Shown: positions 43,039 through 52,519, counted from the stretch's first letter. The stretch: 64,000 nt of DNA from JAMOAD01 sp023621955 (GCA_035403085.1 DAONEM010000007.1:1-64000); one strand, 5' to 3'. The notes: generated from the letters alone by a model not told the origin. Numbers and translations: made by a program.

Positions 43039-43131
43039 GGGGGGGGGGAGGAGATTCCTCTCCCCCGAAAGGAGACTGGACGGGGCGACCGGAGTGAGAG
43101 GGTCCCCGTTTCGGGAACGCCCCTCCTCTTT

Positions 43132-43159
43132 CCGACCTTTCCGGAGCCGGAAAGGTCGG
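43132..43159. other. Long perfect hairpin in the divergent intergenic region
   Basis: Two 13-base arms, CCGACCTTTCCGG and its complement, are separated by only AG. A shorter CCCG-TTT-CGGG hairpin lies at about 43104-43115, and an imperfect GGGGGAGGA/TCTCCCCC repeat lies near 43044-43066. No T-run follows on either strand, so it is not a standard terminator. The role is unknown. Confidence 0.55.
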
Positions 43160-43185
43160 CCTTCAGCCCCAGGAGGACCCTTCGG

Positions 43186-43214
43186 TTGACCCTAGAATCC
43201 TTTTCCTGTAGAAT
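43186..43214 (+). promoter_or_regulatory. Promoter of the M20 peptidase gene
   Basis: TTGACC (43186-43191), a 17-bp spacer and TAGAAT (43209-43214), followed by a ~22-nt leader with AAGGAGG. Confidence 0.7.
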
Positions 43215-43242
43215 GATTCCTCTGCGTCGAAAAGGAGGAACA

Positions 43243-44487
43243 GTGAAGAGAGACGAGATCTTCCACCATGTGGAGAGCCTTCGAGAGGAGATGGTTGAGC
43301 TTCAAAAGGAGCTGACCCGTCGTCCCGCCCTGGGGCCCGAAAGCGGCGGCCAAGGGGAGAAAGAGAAGGCCGACTTTCTGAAGGCCTGGATCGTTCAGAA
43401 TCTGAAAAAGGCGGAGGTCCAGGAGTTCAACGCCCCGGATCCCAGGGTGCCCTGCGGCTACAGGCCGAACCTCATCGTTTTCTATCCGGGCAAAGACTCC
43501 AAGCGAACCCTCTGGGTCATGAGCCACATGGACGTGGTCCCCTCCGGGGACTTGGAACAGTGGAAGCACAACCCCTTTGAGGCATGGGTGGAAGACGGCA
43601 AGATCTTCGGACGTGGAGTGGAAGACAACCAACAGGAGATGGTCGCCTCCCTGGCCGCCCTCCAGACTCTGGAGAGGCTCGATCTGACTCCTCCCGACCG
43701 GATTGGAATCGTCCTTGTCTCCGACGAGGAGACTGGTTCGGAACACGGGATACGTCACATCCTCAAGGTGGCCCCAAAGCTTTTCAAGCCCCAAGATCTG
43801 ATCGTTGTCCCCGATGCGGGGAGTCAGGAGGGAATCTACATAGAGGTTGCGGAAAAATCCATCCTTTGGATCCGGTTTACGGTCCACGGGAAGCAGACCC
43901 ACGCCTCGACACCCGATCTGGGCGTGAACGCCAGGAAAGCTTCCGCCTACCTCACCGTCAGGCTCTGCGAGACGCTGGCCAAGAGGTTCCCCGCCTCAAA
44001 CCCCCTCTTCGACCCTCCCCTATCGACCTTCGAACCGACAAAGGTTCAGGCCAATGTCCCCAACATCAACACCATTCCCGGAGAAGAGGTCTTCTACTTC
44101 GATTGTAGGGTTCTTCCCGAGTATCCTCTGAAAGAGGTCACCGCGGTGATCGACGAGGTCGTTCGTTCCGTGGAGAGAGACTTCACCGTCTCCGTGGAGA
44201 TGGACTACCCTCAGAGGGAGGAGGCCGCGCCCCCGACTCCCGAAGACGCCCCCGTGATCAAGAGGCTCTCCCGAGCGGTCAGGAGCGTCCTGAAAGAGAA
44301 GACGAAGACGATCGGAATCGGCGGGGGTACCGTGGCGGCCGTCTTCCGCAAGGCCGGCCTGAACGCGGCGGTATGGGCGAAGCAGGACGAGTTGGCCCAC
44401 GAACCCAACGAATATTCTGTGATCGACAACATGGTGGACGACGCCAAGGTCTATGTGGACTTCTTCCTCCATGAGGAGAGGGAGTGA
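43243..44487 (+). CDS. M20-family metallopeptidase/hydrolase
   Basis: A 414-residue dinuclear zinc hydrolase of the ArgE/DapE/peptidase-V clan. Metal ligands appear in order: SHMDVVP (His), GRGVEDNQQ (bridging Asp), DEETGSEHG (catalytic and metal Glu), VVPDAGS (Asp) and DELAHEPNE (His). The lid domain lies between about residues 215 and 330. The start is GTG 43243 with AAGGAGG; an upstream frame beginning at the -35 TTG is rejected. Substrate is undetermined: N-acyl amino acid or dipeptide. Its stop overlaps the cutA start. Confidence 0.88.
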   Translation: MKRDEIFHHVESLREEMVELQKELTRRPALGPESGGQGEKEKADFLKAWIVQNLKKAEVQEFNAPDPRVPCGYRPNLIVFYPGKDSKRTLWVMSHMDVVPSGDLEQWKHNPFEAWVEDGKIFGRGVEDNQQEMVASLAALQTLERLDLTPPDRIGIVLVSDEETGSEHGIRHILKVAPKLFKPQDLIVVPDAGSQEGIYIEVAEKSILWIRFTVHGKQTHASTPDLGVNARKASAYLTVRLCETLAKRFPASNPLFDPPLSTFEPTKVQANVPNINTIPGEEVFYFDCRVLPEYPLKEVTAVIDEVVRSVERDFTVSVEMDYPQREEAAPPTPEDAPVIKRLSRAVRSVLKEKTKTIGIGGGTVAAVFRKAGLNAAVWAKQDELAHEPNEYSVIDNMVDDAKVYVDFFLHEERE

Positions 44488-44810
44488 AGGTCGTCCTAGG
44501 CATGGTGACCGTTCCTTCAAGAGAGGTCGGGGAGAGGCTCTCCTCTCTCCTTGTCGAGAGAGGCCTGGCCGCCTGTGTCTCCCTTCTCCCCTCCCTGGTC
44601 TCCACCTACCGGTGGAGAGGGAAAGTGGAACGGGAGGAGGAGCTTCTTCTCCTCATCAAGACCAGGGGAGAGAGGGTCGAAGAGCTACGGCTCGCCTTGA
44701 AGGAGAACCACCCCTACGAAGTCCCGGAGATGCTCTTTTTTGACGCCCACAGCGTCTTCCCCCCCTATCTGGAGTGGGTCGCCGCTAACACCGGAGGAAA
44801 TAATGAATAA
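44484..44810 (+). CDS. cutA: CutA1-like protein
   Basis: A 108-residue trimeric CutA1 family protein, named for divalent-cation tolerance, though the biochemical role is unsettled. Characteristic stretches are VPSREVGERLSSLLVERGLAA (in part), YRWRGKVEREEELLLLIKT and HPYEVPEMLFF. It starts at GTG 44484, overlapping the M20 stop, with GAGGAGAGG upstream, and overlaps the following gene by 8 bp. Confidence 0.92.
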   Translation: MKVVLGMVTVPSREVGERLSSLLVERGLAACVSLLPSLVSTYRWRGKVEREEELLLLIKTRGERVEELRLALKENHPYEVPEMLFFDAHSVFPPYLEWVAANTGGNNE

Positions 44811-45441
44811 GAAAGCCCTCTTTCTGCTCCTGTTTCTCTCGCTTCCCCTCTCTCTCTCCGCCCTCCACCTGAACCTGAAGGTCGGGATGGGCGGGCACAG
44901 GTACAGCCTCTACGATGTCAACTACTACAAGAGGAACCTCACCAAATGGGACCCACTCTACGGAGCCACGGTGGAGCTGAACTTCTCCCGGGCCTTCGCC
45001 CTGGAGACGGGGGCGTACCTCAAGAAGTACAGGGGGGACGTGGAGTTAAGGTTTACGGATTCCACCACCGGATACATCTATAAATACAAATCCAAGTTCG
45101 ATACCAAGTACGTCTCCGTTCCGATCCTCTTCAAAACCTACTTTCTGAGCGAAGAGATCTCCCCCTTCCTGCTCTTCGGAGTGAACCTGGACTTCTACAA
45201 GTCCCACAAGTACGGGGAAGAGAACAAGAACAAGATCGTCATCGGACCCTTCGACGGAGAGTTCAAGAAACAGGCGACCTTCATGGTCATCGGGATCGGA
45301 AGCCTTCTCTTTCCCGACACGGCCAACATTCAGGCGGAGATTCACTACACCAGAAGCCTCAACAAGCTCTACGAGCTGGGGAAGAACAACGGGAACATCA
45401 AGACCGGAGGCTTTGAGTTCATCTTTTCCAAGAGATTTTAA
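44803..45441 (+). CDS. Small outer-membrane beta-barrel-like protein
   Basis: A 212-residue protein. The signal peptide MNKKALFLLLFLSLPLSLSA is followed by alternating, aromatic-rich strands: LNLKVGMGGHRYSLYDV, VELNFSRAFALETGAYL, YVSVPILFKTYF, SPFLLFGVNLDFY, and the C-terminal FEFIFSKRF ending in Phe. This is the pattern of 8- to 10-strand porin-like proteins (outer membrane protein beta-barrel family). GGAGGA precedes the ATG at 44803. The ligand is unknown. Confidence 0.75.
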   Translation: MNKKALFLLLFLSLPLSLSALHLNLKVGMGGHRYSLYDVNYYKRNLTKWDPLYGATVELNFSRAFALETGAYLKKYRGDVELRFTDSTTGYIYKYKSKFDTKYVSVPILFKTYFLSEEISPFLLFGVNLDFYKSHKYGEENKNKIVIGPFDGEFKKQATFMVIGIGSLLFPDTANIQAEIHYTRSLNKLYELGKNNGNIKTGGFEFIFSKRF

Positions 45442-45480
45442 CGGGAGGGCCCTTCCTTCCCTCCCTCTAAGGAGGAGTCC

Positions 45481-46173
45481 ATGGGAGAAGCTTTCGCATC
45501 TGTTTTCAAGATCTTTACGGAGCCGGGGAAGGTCATGGCGCAGGCGGCCTCGGAGAAGAGGTTCTGGATCCCTCTGACCATGATCGTCCTCTTGACGACT
45601 CTTTTCGCCCCCTTTTCGGCGCCTATTCTCCACAAGGACCAGATCTCCATGATGGAGAAGAGTCCTGAGATGATATCCAAGATCCCCGCCGAAAAGTGGG
45701 AGGAGATGAAGGCCTACAACGCCAAGAAAGCGATTCCCATGAACATCCTGCGCGGTCTCTTCATCATCCCCATCGCCCTTCTCTTCGTCGCCGGGTTGAC
45801 GAACTTCGCCGCCACCCTCTCGGGGGTGGAGATCAACTTCTCCCAGGCCTTTTCGATGACGGTCTTTTCGAGCCTGGTGGACTTCTTCTGGGGGGGGTTG
45901 GTACTTAACCTACTGGCCCTCTGGAAGGGGAGCTTCTTCTTGGTGGCGACCAACTTCACCCTCTTCGCTCCGAACCTGGAGATTACCTCCAAACTTTTCC
46001 GGGCCCTCTCGGCCTTCGATTTCTTCAACATCGCCAGCTACGTCCTCCTGGGGATGGGGCTGGCCTCTCTTCCCAAGGGATCGCCCAAGAAGGCCTTCTT
46101 CTCGGTTCTTCCTGTCTATCTGGTCCGAGTTGCTGCCATTGTCGTTCCCGCCATGATCTTCACGATGAAGTAA
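45481..46173 (+). CDS. Yip1-domain integral membrane protein
   Basis: A 230-residue protein with about five hydrophobic segments (about residues 28-50, 90-112, 120-145, 160-185 and 205-228). An N-terminal FTEPGKVMAQAASEKRFWIPL motif is typical of bacterial YIP1 family proteins. AAGGAGG precedes the ATG. The function of the bacterial family is not established. Confidence 0.75.
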   Translation: MGEAFASVFKIFTEPGKVMAQAASEKRFWIPLTMIVLLTTLFAPFSAPILHKDQISMMEKSPEMISKIPAEKWEEMKAYNAKKAIPMNILRGLFIIPIALLFVAGLTNFAATLSGVEINFSQAFSMTVFSSLVDFFWGGLVLNLLALWKGSFFLVATNFTLFAPNLEITSKLFRALSAFDFFNIASYVLLGMGLASLPKGSPKKAFFSVLPVYLVRVAAIVVPAMIFTMK

Positions 46174-46221
46174 AGAAAGAGCGTCCTGTCTTCTCCCTGG
46201 GGAGGGGGAAGGCAAAGGGGG

Positions 46222-49200
46222 TTGCGGTTGAAAAGGGCAAAGGAGTCCTCTCCTGGAGCCGTAAAAAGAAAGGGCCTCCTGGTTTGGGCGCTCTTCCTCT
46301 GCCTCTGCCTGGGAGCGGTGGATGCGCTCTGGGTCCGTGCCTTTTTGATGGGTCTGGAGGAAGAAGGGAGAGGGTATGTGCGAACCTTCTCTGCCCTCTT
46401 CGAAGGGGAGTCCCAAGCGCCTCTGAACTACACGCCCCTCTTCCCCACCCGGAAGGGGCCACGTCTCCCCGGGCGTTCCCAGGAGGAGCTCCTCCGTTGC
46501 GCTTCCGGTTTCTGGAAAGGGGGGACCCTCTTCCTCTGCCCCTCCTCTGAGGGGGGAGAGAAACAACTCTGGTGGAGGTCGGAAGGGGGAACCTTCAGAC
46601 CTCTCTCCTCCCTCTGGGCCTTCCTCGGGAGGGAGGGGGTCCGTCTGATCTCCTCCTCCGTCCAAGAGAAGAGAACCGGATTCGCCCTCAACCCCCTCAG
46701 GGTTTCCCTCTCGCTGAGGATGGAGGGGACCCCCTGGTCCCTCCTTCTGGAAAGGAGGATCCTTCCCTTCCTCTGGCCTCTACTTCTGCTCGACCTTCTC
46801 CTCTCCGCTCTCCTTCTGGCCTTTGTCTCCCTTCAGCGAAGGGAGGGGGTTAAGAATACGGAGAAGGATCTGGTTCAGCGGCTGGTCAAGTTGAAAGAGG
46901 CTCTTCTGGCAGGAGAGGAGAGGGATCTCGGGGGGGGGCAGCAGGGGCGGGGCCTTCGTTTTCAGGAGCTGGAGAAGTGGATCAAGGAGGTGGGGACCTT
47001 CTTCGGTGAGCTTCAGCGAAGCCATCGGGAGAAGAGTCGCACCGCGTACCTCTCCAGGGCCTTCTCCGACTCCTCCTCCACCTTTCAGATCGTTTTGAAC
47101 AACGAACTCAAGGTGGAGACCTTCAACAAGAGCGCAACCCTCTTGTTGGGCTTCTCCCTCAAGAAGGGGGTCCCATGGACTGCCATTTCCCTCTTGGCCC
47201 CTTTGAGAGAGGCTCTGGAGGGAGCCTTGGAAGAAAACAGACGCTTCTTCTTCCCCAAGATGGTCCTTCCCGGGGTCGAGGAGAACGGCGGCCTCTTCAG
47301 GGTCCACGTGATCCCTCTCAACGACGAGACAGGGAGAACCCTTCTCCTCATGGGGGAGGAGATCACCGCGGAAGCAGAACTGGAGAGACGTTGGGAGGGT
47401 GTTTTCTCAGGGCCCAGGAGCCGCTACCTGATCCTGTCCAAGAGTGGGGAGATTCTCGAGGTTGGGGCGAAGGTTCCAGAGCTTCTTGGCAAAGCCCTCT
47501 CCGAGCTCAAGGGGTCGAACCTCTCCCTCTTCATCGGCGACAGGGGAGAGGAGCTCCTGCGCGAGGTTGCCTCGCGAAGGTTCTTCTCCCTCTGCCAGAA
47601 CGGGTACGAGTGGTTCTTCTCTCTTCTTGAGCGGGAGGGGCTGAACCCCCTGATTCTGGCGGAGGTCTGTTCTCTGGAACAGGAGAAGAAGAAGAGAGTC
47701 CTGGAGGAGAGGACCCACCGTTTGGAGAAGATCGGAGGTGCCTTGGTGGAGCTTCTCTCCACTTCAGAACAGGAGGGACCGCGCCGTTTCCTGAGGTTTC
47801 TCCGAAGCGCGCTCGATCCCGAAGAGTGGGATTCGGCTTCCCTTTGGGAGATTCAGGGTGGGAGGATCACCCTCTCCGGGAGGGATGACTACAGGCCCAA
47901 GAACATCATCCGGGAGAAGGAGATGCCCAAGGAGAAGCCTCTCGAGCCGGTGGACGTTCATCCCTGGCCGGAGCTCTTCTTCCAGGGTCGGCCCTACTTC
48001 CTGAACCTCAAGAACGCCTCCCCCAAGGAGAGGTCTTTCCTGGAACGGTGGGGCCTGAAGAGTTGGTTCTGTGTCCCGCTCCTGAGGGGCGGAGAGGTCC
48101 TAGGGGCCTTCGAGCTGAGGAACTATACCGACCTTGGGCAAGAACCTCTCTCGGAGCAGGGCTCCTGGGAGAGAGTCGTCTCCCTCTTGGGGGCCGTCTT
48201 GGAGCTGGACCGGTTGAAGAGGGAGATTCGGGAGAGCCGTCAGAACTACCTCGGCCTCTTCGACAGAATCGAGGGAGGCGTCTACCTCGTGGACCCCGAG
48301 AAGATGCGCCTTCTCTACGTCAACCCCTTCTGGGGAATCGATCCGGCCCTCTTCGAGGGGAGCCCTTGCCATAAGCTTCTTTACGGAAGAGAGGAGATCT
48401 GCCCCTTCTGCCTGCTTCCCTCCGGGAAAGGAAGGGAGGGAGCGGTCTCTCTGGAGTATGAAGACCAGGAGAAGGAGCGCTTTTTTCAGGTGAGCCAGAA
48501 GATCGTCGAGCTTCCCGGAGCGGGGGACGCCCTTCTCTCGCTCTCCATGGACATCACCGAACAGAAGCTCTACCAGAAGAAGGTCAAGCTCTCCCAGAAG
48601 ATGGAGGTCGTCGGACAGCTGGCCGGTGGCTTCGCCCACGATTTCAACAACATCTTGGCCGGAATGTCCGGCAACCTTCAGATGATCGAACTGGCCAAGG
48701 AGAGGGAAAAGGTGGACCTCTACGTCTCCAGGCTCAAGGGGATCACCGAGAAGGCGGCCTCCCTGGTCCATCAGATTCTCTCCTTCTCCCGGGAGCAGGG
48801 GATCGAGAAGAGAAGGGAGAACCTCTCCAAGATCCTGGACGAAACCGTGGAGATGGCCAGGCACTCCGTTCCCAGACGCATCCTTCTAGAGAAGGCCGTC
48901 AAGGAGGGGCTGGAGGTGGAGGGGGACAGCAACCAGCTGATGCAGATCTTTCTCAACCTCATCATCAACGCCCGGGACGCCCTGGAGTGCTCCTCCTCGG
49001 AAGTTCCGACCATCACGGTCACGCTGACCGCCAGGACGTTGGGGCCCCAAGAGCGGAAGAAGACCGGCCTCTCCAAGGGGAAGTACGCCCTCCTGGAGGT
49101 TGGGGACAACGGGTGTGGCATTGAAGAGTCGATTCGGGACAAGATCTTCGTCCCCTTCTTTACGACTAAGAAGAGGAGCGGAGACAAGGGGACGGGCCTC

Positions 49201-49773
49201 GGCCTCTCCATCGCCTACAGGGTCGTGAGGCTTCACGACGGGTGGATCGATTTCACCTCCCGCCAGGGACAGGGGACGGTCTTCTCTGTCTACCTTCCCT
49301 TGGCCGGAAAGGAGAGCCCCCGAGAGGAGCCGAAGCGGATACTCTCCCAAGACGGTCTTCGCGACTTGACCGGGGCCTTCCGGGGCACGGCCCTGATCGT
49401 CGACGACGAGGACTCCCTTCGAGAGGTTGAGAAAGAGCTTCTGGAGATGATGGGTTTCGAGGTGGCGGAGACCGACAACGGAAGGGACGGATGGGAGGTC
49501 CTCAAGAACAACACCATTGACTTGATGCTCCTCGACTGGGTCATGCCCGGGATGAACGGAGAGGAGATTCTTGACAAACTTCGGGAACATCCCGAGGTCA
49601 AGACGAAGGTCCTCGTTGTCACCGGTGTGTTGGGGGATGAGATCGAGGGGGTCGCCTACCAGAAGGGCGCCGCCGAAGTCATTCAGAAACCCTTCTCCCT
49701 CGACTTCCTTGCCTCCCGAATCCGCCATGTCTTGGGGGGTGAAGGCGCCGTCAGAGGACAGGGGTCCCAGTGA
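46222..49773 (+). CDS. Hybrid sensor histidine kinase with extracytoplasmic, PAS and GAF-like domains and a receiver
   Basis: A 1183-residue membrane kinase. The first membrane helix is about residues 17-36 and the second about 180-205, enclosing an extracytoplasmic sensor of about 140 residues. Cytoplasmic parts in order are a coiled linker, PAS-like units (about 275-385 and 390-480), a GAF-like region (about 515-670) and a PAS unit (about 675-785) with the cysteine cluster GSPCHKLL...CPFC. Then come the histidine phosphoacceptor in GGFAHDFNNIL (His806), ATPase boxes (NLIINARDAL; DNGCGIEE; GTGLGLSIA) and a C-terminal receiver with LLDWVMPG (Asp1105) and QKPFSL. Start is TTG at 46222 or 46228 after a purine-rich stretch. 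No separate output regulator is adjacent. Confidence 0.9.
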   Translation: MRLKRAKESSPGAVKRKGLLVWALFLCLCLGAVDALWVRAFLMGLEEEGRGYVRTFSALFEGESQAPLNYTPLFPTRKGPRLPGRSQEELLRCASGFWKGGTLFLCPSSEGGEKQLWWRSEGGTFRPLSSLWAFLGREGVRLISSSVQEKRTGFALNPLRVSLSLRMEGTPWSLLLERRILPFLWPLLLLDLLLSALLLAFVSLQRREGVKNTEKDLVQRLVKLKEALLAGEERDLGGGQQGRGLRFQELEKWIKEVGTFFGELQRSHREKSRTAYLSRAFSDSSSTFQIVLNNELKVETFNKSATLLLGFSLKKGVPWTAISLLAPLREALEGALEENRRFFFPKMVLPGVEENGGLFRVHVIPLNDETGRTLLLMGEEITAEAELERRWEGVFSGPRSRYLILSKSGEILEVGAKVPELLGKALSELKGSNLSLFIGDRGEELLREVASRRFFSLCQNGYEWFFSLLEREGLNPLILAEVCSLEQEKKKRVLEERTHRLEKIGGALVELLSTSEQEGPRRFLRFLRSALDPEEWDSASLWEIQGGRITLSGRDDYRPKNIIREKEMPKEKPLEPVDVHPWPELFFQGRPYFLNLKNASPKERSFLERWGLKSWFCVPLLRGGEVLGAFELRNYTDLGQEPLSEQGSWERVVSLLGAVLELDRLKREIRESRQNYLGLFDRIEGGVYLVDPEKMRLLYVNPFWGIDPALFEGSPCHKLLYGREEICPFCLLPSGKGREGAVSLEYEDQEKERFFQVSQKIVELPGAGDALLSLSMDITEQKLYQKKVKLSQKMEVVGQLAGGFAHDFNNILAGMSGNLQMIELAKEREKVDLYVSRLKGITEKAASLVHQILSFSREQGIEKRRENLSKILDETVEMARHSVPRRILLEKAVKEGLEVEGDSNQLMQIFLNLIINARDALECSSSEVPTITVTLTARTLGPQERKKTGLSKGKYALLEVGDNGCGIEESIRDKIFVPFFTTKKRSGDKGTGLGLSIAYRVVRLHDGWIDFTSRQGQGTVFSVYLPLAGKESPREEPKRILSQDGLRDLTGAFRGTALIVDDEDSLREVEKELLEMMGFEVAETDNGRDGWEVLKNNTIDLMLLDWVMPGMNGEEILDKLREHPEVKTKVLVVTGVLGDEIEGVAYQKGAAEVIQKPFSLDFLASRIRHVLGGEGAVRGQGSQ

Positions 49774-49846
49774 TTCCCGGTCAAGAGCCTTCTCGGGCGA
49801 AGAGACTCCGGCGAAGCCTTTTTCTCGAGAGTTCGTAAGGGGGGGG

Positions 49847-52486
49847 TTACTCCCTGCTTCGGGAGTAGATCTCCAGGAGCTTTTGAAGAAGCTCCAAGGC
49901 CTTCATCGGCGTCGTACTATTAACGTCGATTCCCTCAAGCAGTTCTGATGCCTCAGAGGGCCAGACCTCACGCACCTGGGGCGCGATCTCCCTGGCAGGG
50001 GGGGCGAAGAGGGTCGGCCCGTTTCGGCCCTCTTGACGTTTCTTCCTTTGGGAGAGCCAGTCTTCCTTCTCCATGGAGAGGAGGAGCTCCCGGGCCCTCT
50101 TGACGACGTCCGAAGGAAGCCCCGCCAACTTGGCCACGTCGACGCCGAAACTCTGATCCGAAGGCCCCTCAAGGATTCTGTAGAGGAAGGTGATTCCCGA
50201 GCTTCCCTTCTTCACGGAGATATGGTAGTTGACGATCCGGGAGAGATACTCGTCCAAGACCGTCAGCTGGTGGTAATGGGTCGCGAAGAGGGTCTTAGGC
50301 CTGAACTTTCCGTTGCTGTGAAGGTACTCGAGGAGAGACCAGGCGATGGCCATTCCGTCGTAGGTCGACGTCCCGCGGCCGATTTCGTCCAATAAGACGA
50401 GACTGGAAGAGGTGGCGTTCTGGAGGATGTTGGCGGTCTCCACCATCTCCACCATGAAGGTGGATTGTCCGGAGGCGAGGTAGTCGGAGGCGCCGATACG
50501 GGTGAAGATTCTGTCGATCAGGCCCACCTTGGCGGCATCGGCGGGAACGAAGCTCCCCATCTGGGCCATCAGAACGATGAGGGCCGTCTGCCGGAGGAAG
50601 GTGGACTTTCCTCCCATGTTGGGGCCGGTGAGGATGATGATCTGCTCCCTGTTCGATTCCAGGTAGGCATCGTTGGGCACGAAGGGGTGAGGGTTCAGCC
50701 TCTCGACGATGGGATGGCGGCCCTGAACGATCTCCAGGACATCCCCCTCCACGACGATGGGCCGTTTGTACTTGTTCCTGACCGCCGCGTTGGCGAGGGA
50801 GAGGAGTGCGTCGAGGCTGGCCAGGGCCTGGGCGCTCTTCAGAATCCTGCCGTTGTGGACCTTCAGCTCCGACCGCAGTTCCAGGAAGAGCCTGTGTTCC
50901 AGCTTCTTGATCTTCTCTTCCGCTCCGAGAACGGTCTCCTCGAACTCTCTCAGCTTCTGGGAGACGAACCTCTCGGCGTTCACCAGGGTCTGCTTGCGGA
51001 AGTAGTCCGTCGGGAGCGTTCTGTTCTTGAGGGACGCCTTGGAGATCTCGATGTAGAAGCCGAAGATCTTGTTGAAGCCGACTCTGAGGGAGGAAATCTG
51101 GGTGCGTTCCCTCTCCTCCTCTTCGAGACGGGAGATCTCCTCTTTCCCCGAATGGGCCAGGTGCCGAAGTTCGTCCAGCTCCTGGTTGTACCCCTCCCTG
51201 AAGACCCCACCGTCGGTAAAGATCAAGGGGGGGGAGTCGGCCAGGGCCCTCTCGATCTTCTCCCTCAGATCCTCCAGGGGGTCGACCTCTTGGAGGGAAC
51301 TCTTGAGAAGAAGGCTTTCTGCCTGTTCCGCCCGGGAGGAGAGGGAGGGAAGGGAGTGGAAGGAGGAGGCCAGAGCGGCCAAATCCCGCGGCGAGGCGGT
51401 CTCGGAGGAGAGCTTCGTCGACAGCCGATCAAGGTCGTAGATTCCCTTCAGCTCCTCCCGGAGCTCCTCCCGAAGTCGGGTCTTCTTCGTGGACTCCTCG
51501 ACCGCGTCGAGCCTGGCGTTGATGAGAGAGGTGTTGAAGAGAGGCCGAAGAAGCCACTCTTTGAGCCTTCTCGCCCCCATGGGAGTCACCGTCTGGTCAA
51601 TGACCCAGAAGAGGCTCCCCTCCTTCTCGCCGGTTCTGCTCTCCTTGAAGAGCTCCAGAGTCCGCTGGGTGAGGGAGTCGAGGATCATGTGGTCCTTTCT
51701 CGTGTAGAAGCGGAGCTCTTTCCCCTCAGGAAGGCTTCCCTTCCTCACCTGGGAGAGGTAGTGGGCCATGGAGCCGGCGGCGGCCAGGACCGTCTCGTTC
51801 TGGGAGATGTCCATCTCCCTCAGGGCGGAGAGGTGAAAGCTCTCCTGGAGGAAGAGTCGCCCCTTATCGGCGTTGAAGGTCCAGGGTTCCAAGGGGGTGA
51901 TCAGGGGGTGGCAGGAGAGGCTCTCTTCCTGAGGGGCCCACAGGCTTGCCGCGTCAGTGGAGAGGAGGAGCTCCCGGGGGTTGTAGTTCTCCACCTCCTG
52001 GCCCAGGGATGTGTAGGGAGGCGCCTCCTGGGCGCCGGTGGCGAAGGCCTCCCCTGTGGTTAGGTCGAAGGCGAAGAGTCCCCAACGGTCGCTGTGGAGG
52101 GAGAGGGAGAGGAGGAAGATGTTCTCCGGGGAGGATTCGAACTCCAACGCCGTGCCCGGGGTAAGGACCTTGAGGACCTCCCTGCGGACGACCTTGCGCC
52201 CCCCTTCGTTCTCTTCGAACTGCTCGCAGATGGCCACCTTCCGCCCCGCCTCCAGGAGCTTGCGGACGTAGAGCTCCGCGGCGTGGTAGGGAAAGCCGCA
52301 CATGGGGATGGGGTTATCCTTGTTCCTGTCCCGGGTGGTGAGGGTGATCTGGAGAATCCGGGAACCTTCGGTGGCGTCGTCGAAGAAGAGCTCGTAAAAA
52401 TCTCCCATCCGGAAGAGGAGGATGGAATCCTTGTACTGCTCCTTCGTCTCCAGGTACTGCCTCATTACGGGAGTGTAGGTTTCCAT
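49847..52486 (-). CDS. mutS: DNA mismatch repair protein MutS
   Basis: An 879-residue mismatch-binding ATPase. The N-terminal mismatch-recognition Phe-X-Glu lies in ILLFRMGDFYELFFDDA. GPNMGGKSTFLRQTALIVLMAQMG is Walker A and the following helix (in part), LVLLDEIGRGTSTYDG is Walker B/signature, and ATHYHQLT the H-loop. It has the full length of the MutS1 family. No Shine-Dalgarno site is apparent before ATG 52486. It lies 34 bp downstream of tRNA-Ser on the same strand and probably shares its transcript. Convergent with the hybrid kinase; the 73-bp gap shows no clear terminator. Confidence 0.96.
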   Translation of the reverse strand: METYTPVMRQYLETKEQYKDSILLFRMGDFYELFFDDATEGSRILQITLTTRDRNKDNPIPMCGFPYHAAELYVRKLLEAGRKVAICEQFEENEGGRKVVRREVLKVLTPGTALEFESSPENIFLLSLSLHSDRWGLFAFDLTTGEAFATGAQEAPPYTSLGQEVENYNPRELLLSTDAASLWAPQEESLSCHPLITPLEPWTFNADKGRLFLQESFHLSALREMDISQNETVLAAAGSMAHYLSQVRKGSLPEGKELRFYTRKDHMILDSLTQRTLELFKESRTGEKEGSLFWVIDQTVTPMGARRLKEWLLRPLFNTSLINARLDAVEESTKKTRLREELREELKGIYDLDRLSTKLSSETASPRDLAALASSFHSLPSLSSRAEQAESLLLKSSLQEVDPLEDLREKIERALADSPPLIFTDGGVFREGYNQELDELRHLAHSGKEEISRLEEEERERTQISSLRVGFNKIFGFYIEISKASLKNRTLPTDYFRKQTLVNAERFVSQKLREFEETVLGAEEKIKKLEHRLFLELRSELKVHNGRILKSAQALASLDALLSLANAAVRNKYKRPIVVEGDVLEIVQGRHPIVERLNPHPFVPNDAYLESNREQIIILTGPNMGGKSTFLRQTALIVLMAQMGSFVPADAAKVGLIDRIFTRIGASDYLASGQSTFMVEMVETANILQNATSSSLVLLDEIGRGTSTYDGMAIAWSLLEYLHSNGKFRPKTLFATHYHQLTVLDEYLSRIVNYHISVKKGSSGITFLYRILEGPSDQSFGVDVAKLAGLPSDVVKRARELLLSMEKEDWLSQRKKRQEGRNGPTLFAPPAREIAPQVREVWPSEASELLEGIDVNSTTPMKALELLQKLLEIYSRSRE

Positions 52487-52519
52487 AGAGTTTAGGAGCG
52501 AGTCTCTGTCGATGGTGTC

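Noticed and set aside
43132..43159. Rho-independent terminator
   Set aside because: Strong stem but no T-run on either strand, and it lies upstream of two divergent promoters.
43186..43242. TTG start for the M20 gene at 43186
   Set aside because: That TTG is the -35 box; GTG 43243 has AAGGAGG and begins the family homology.
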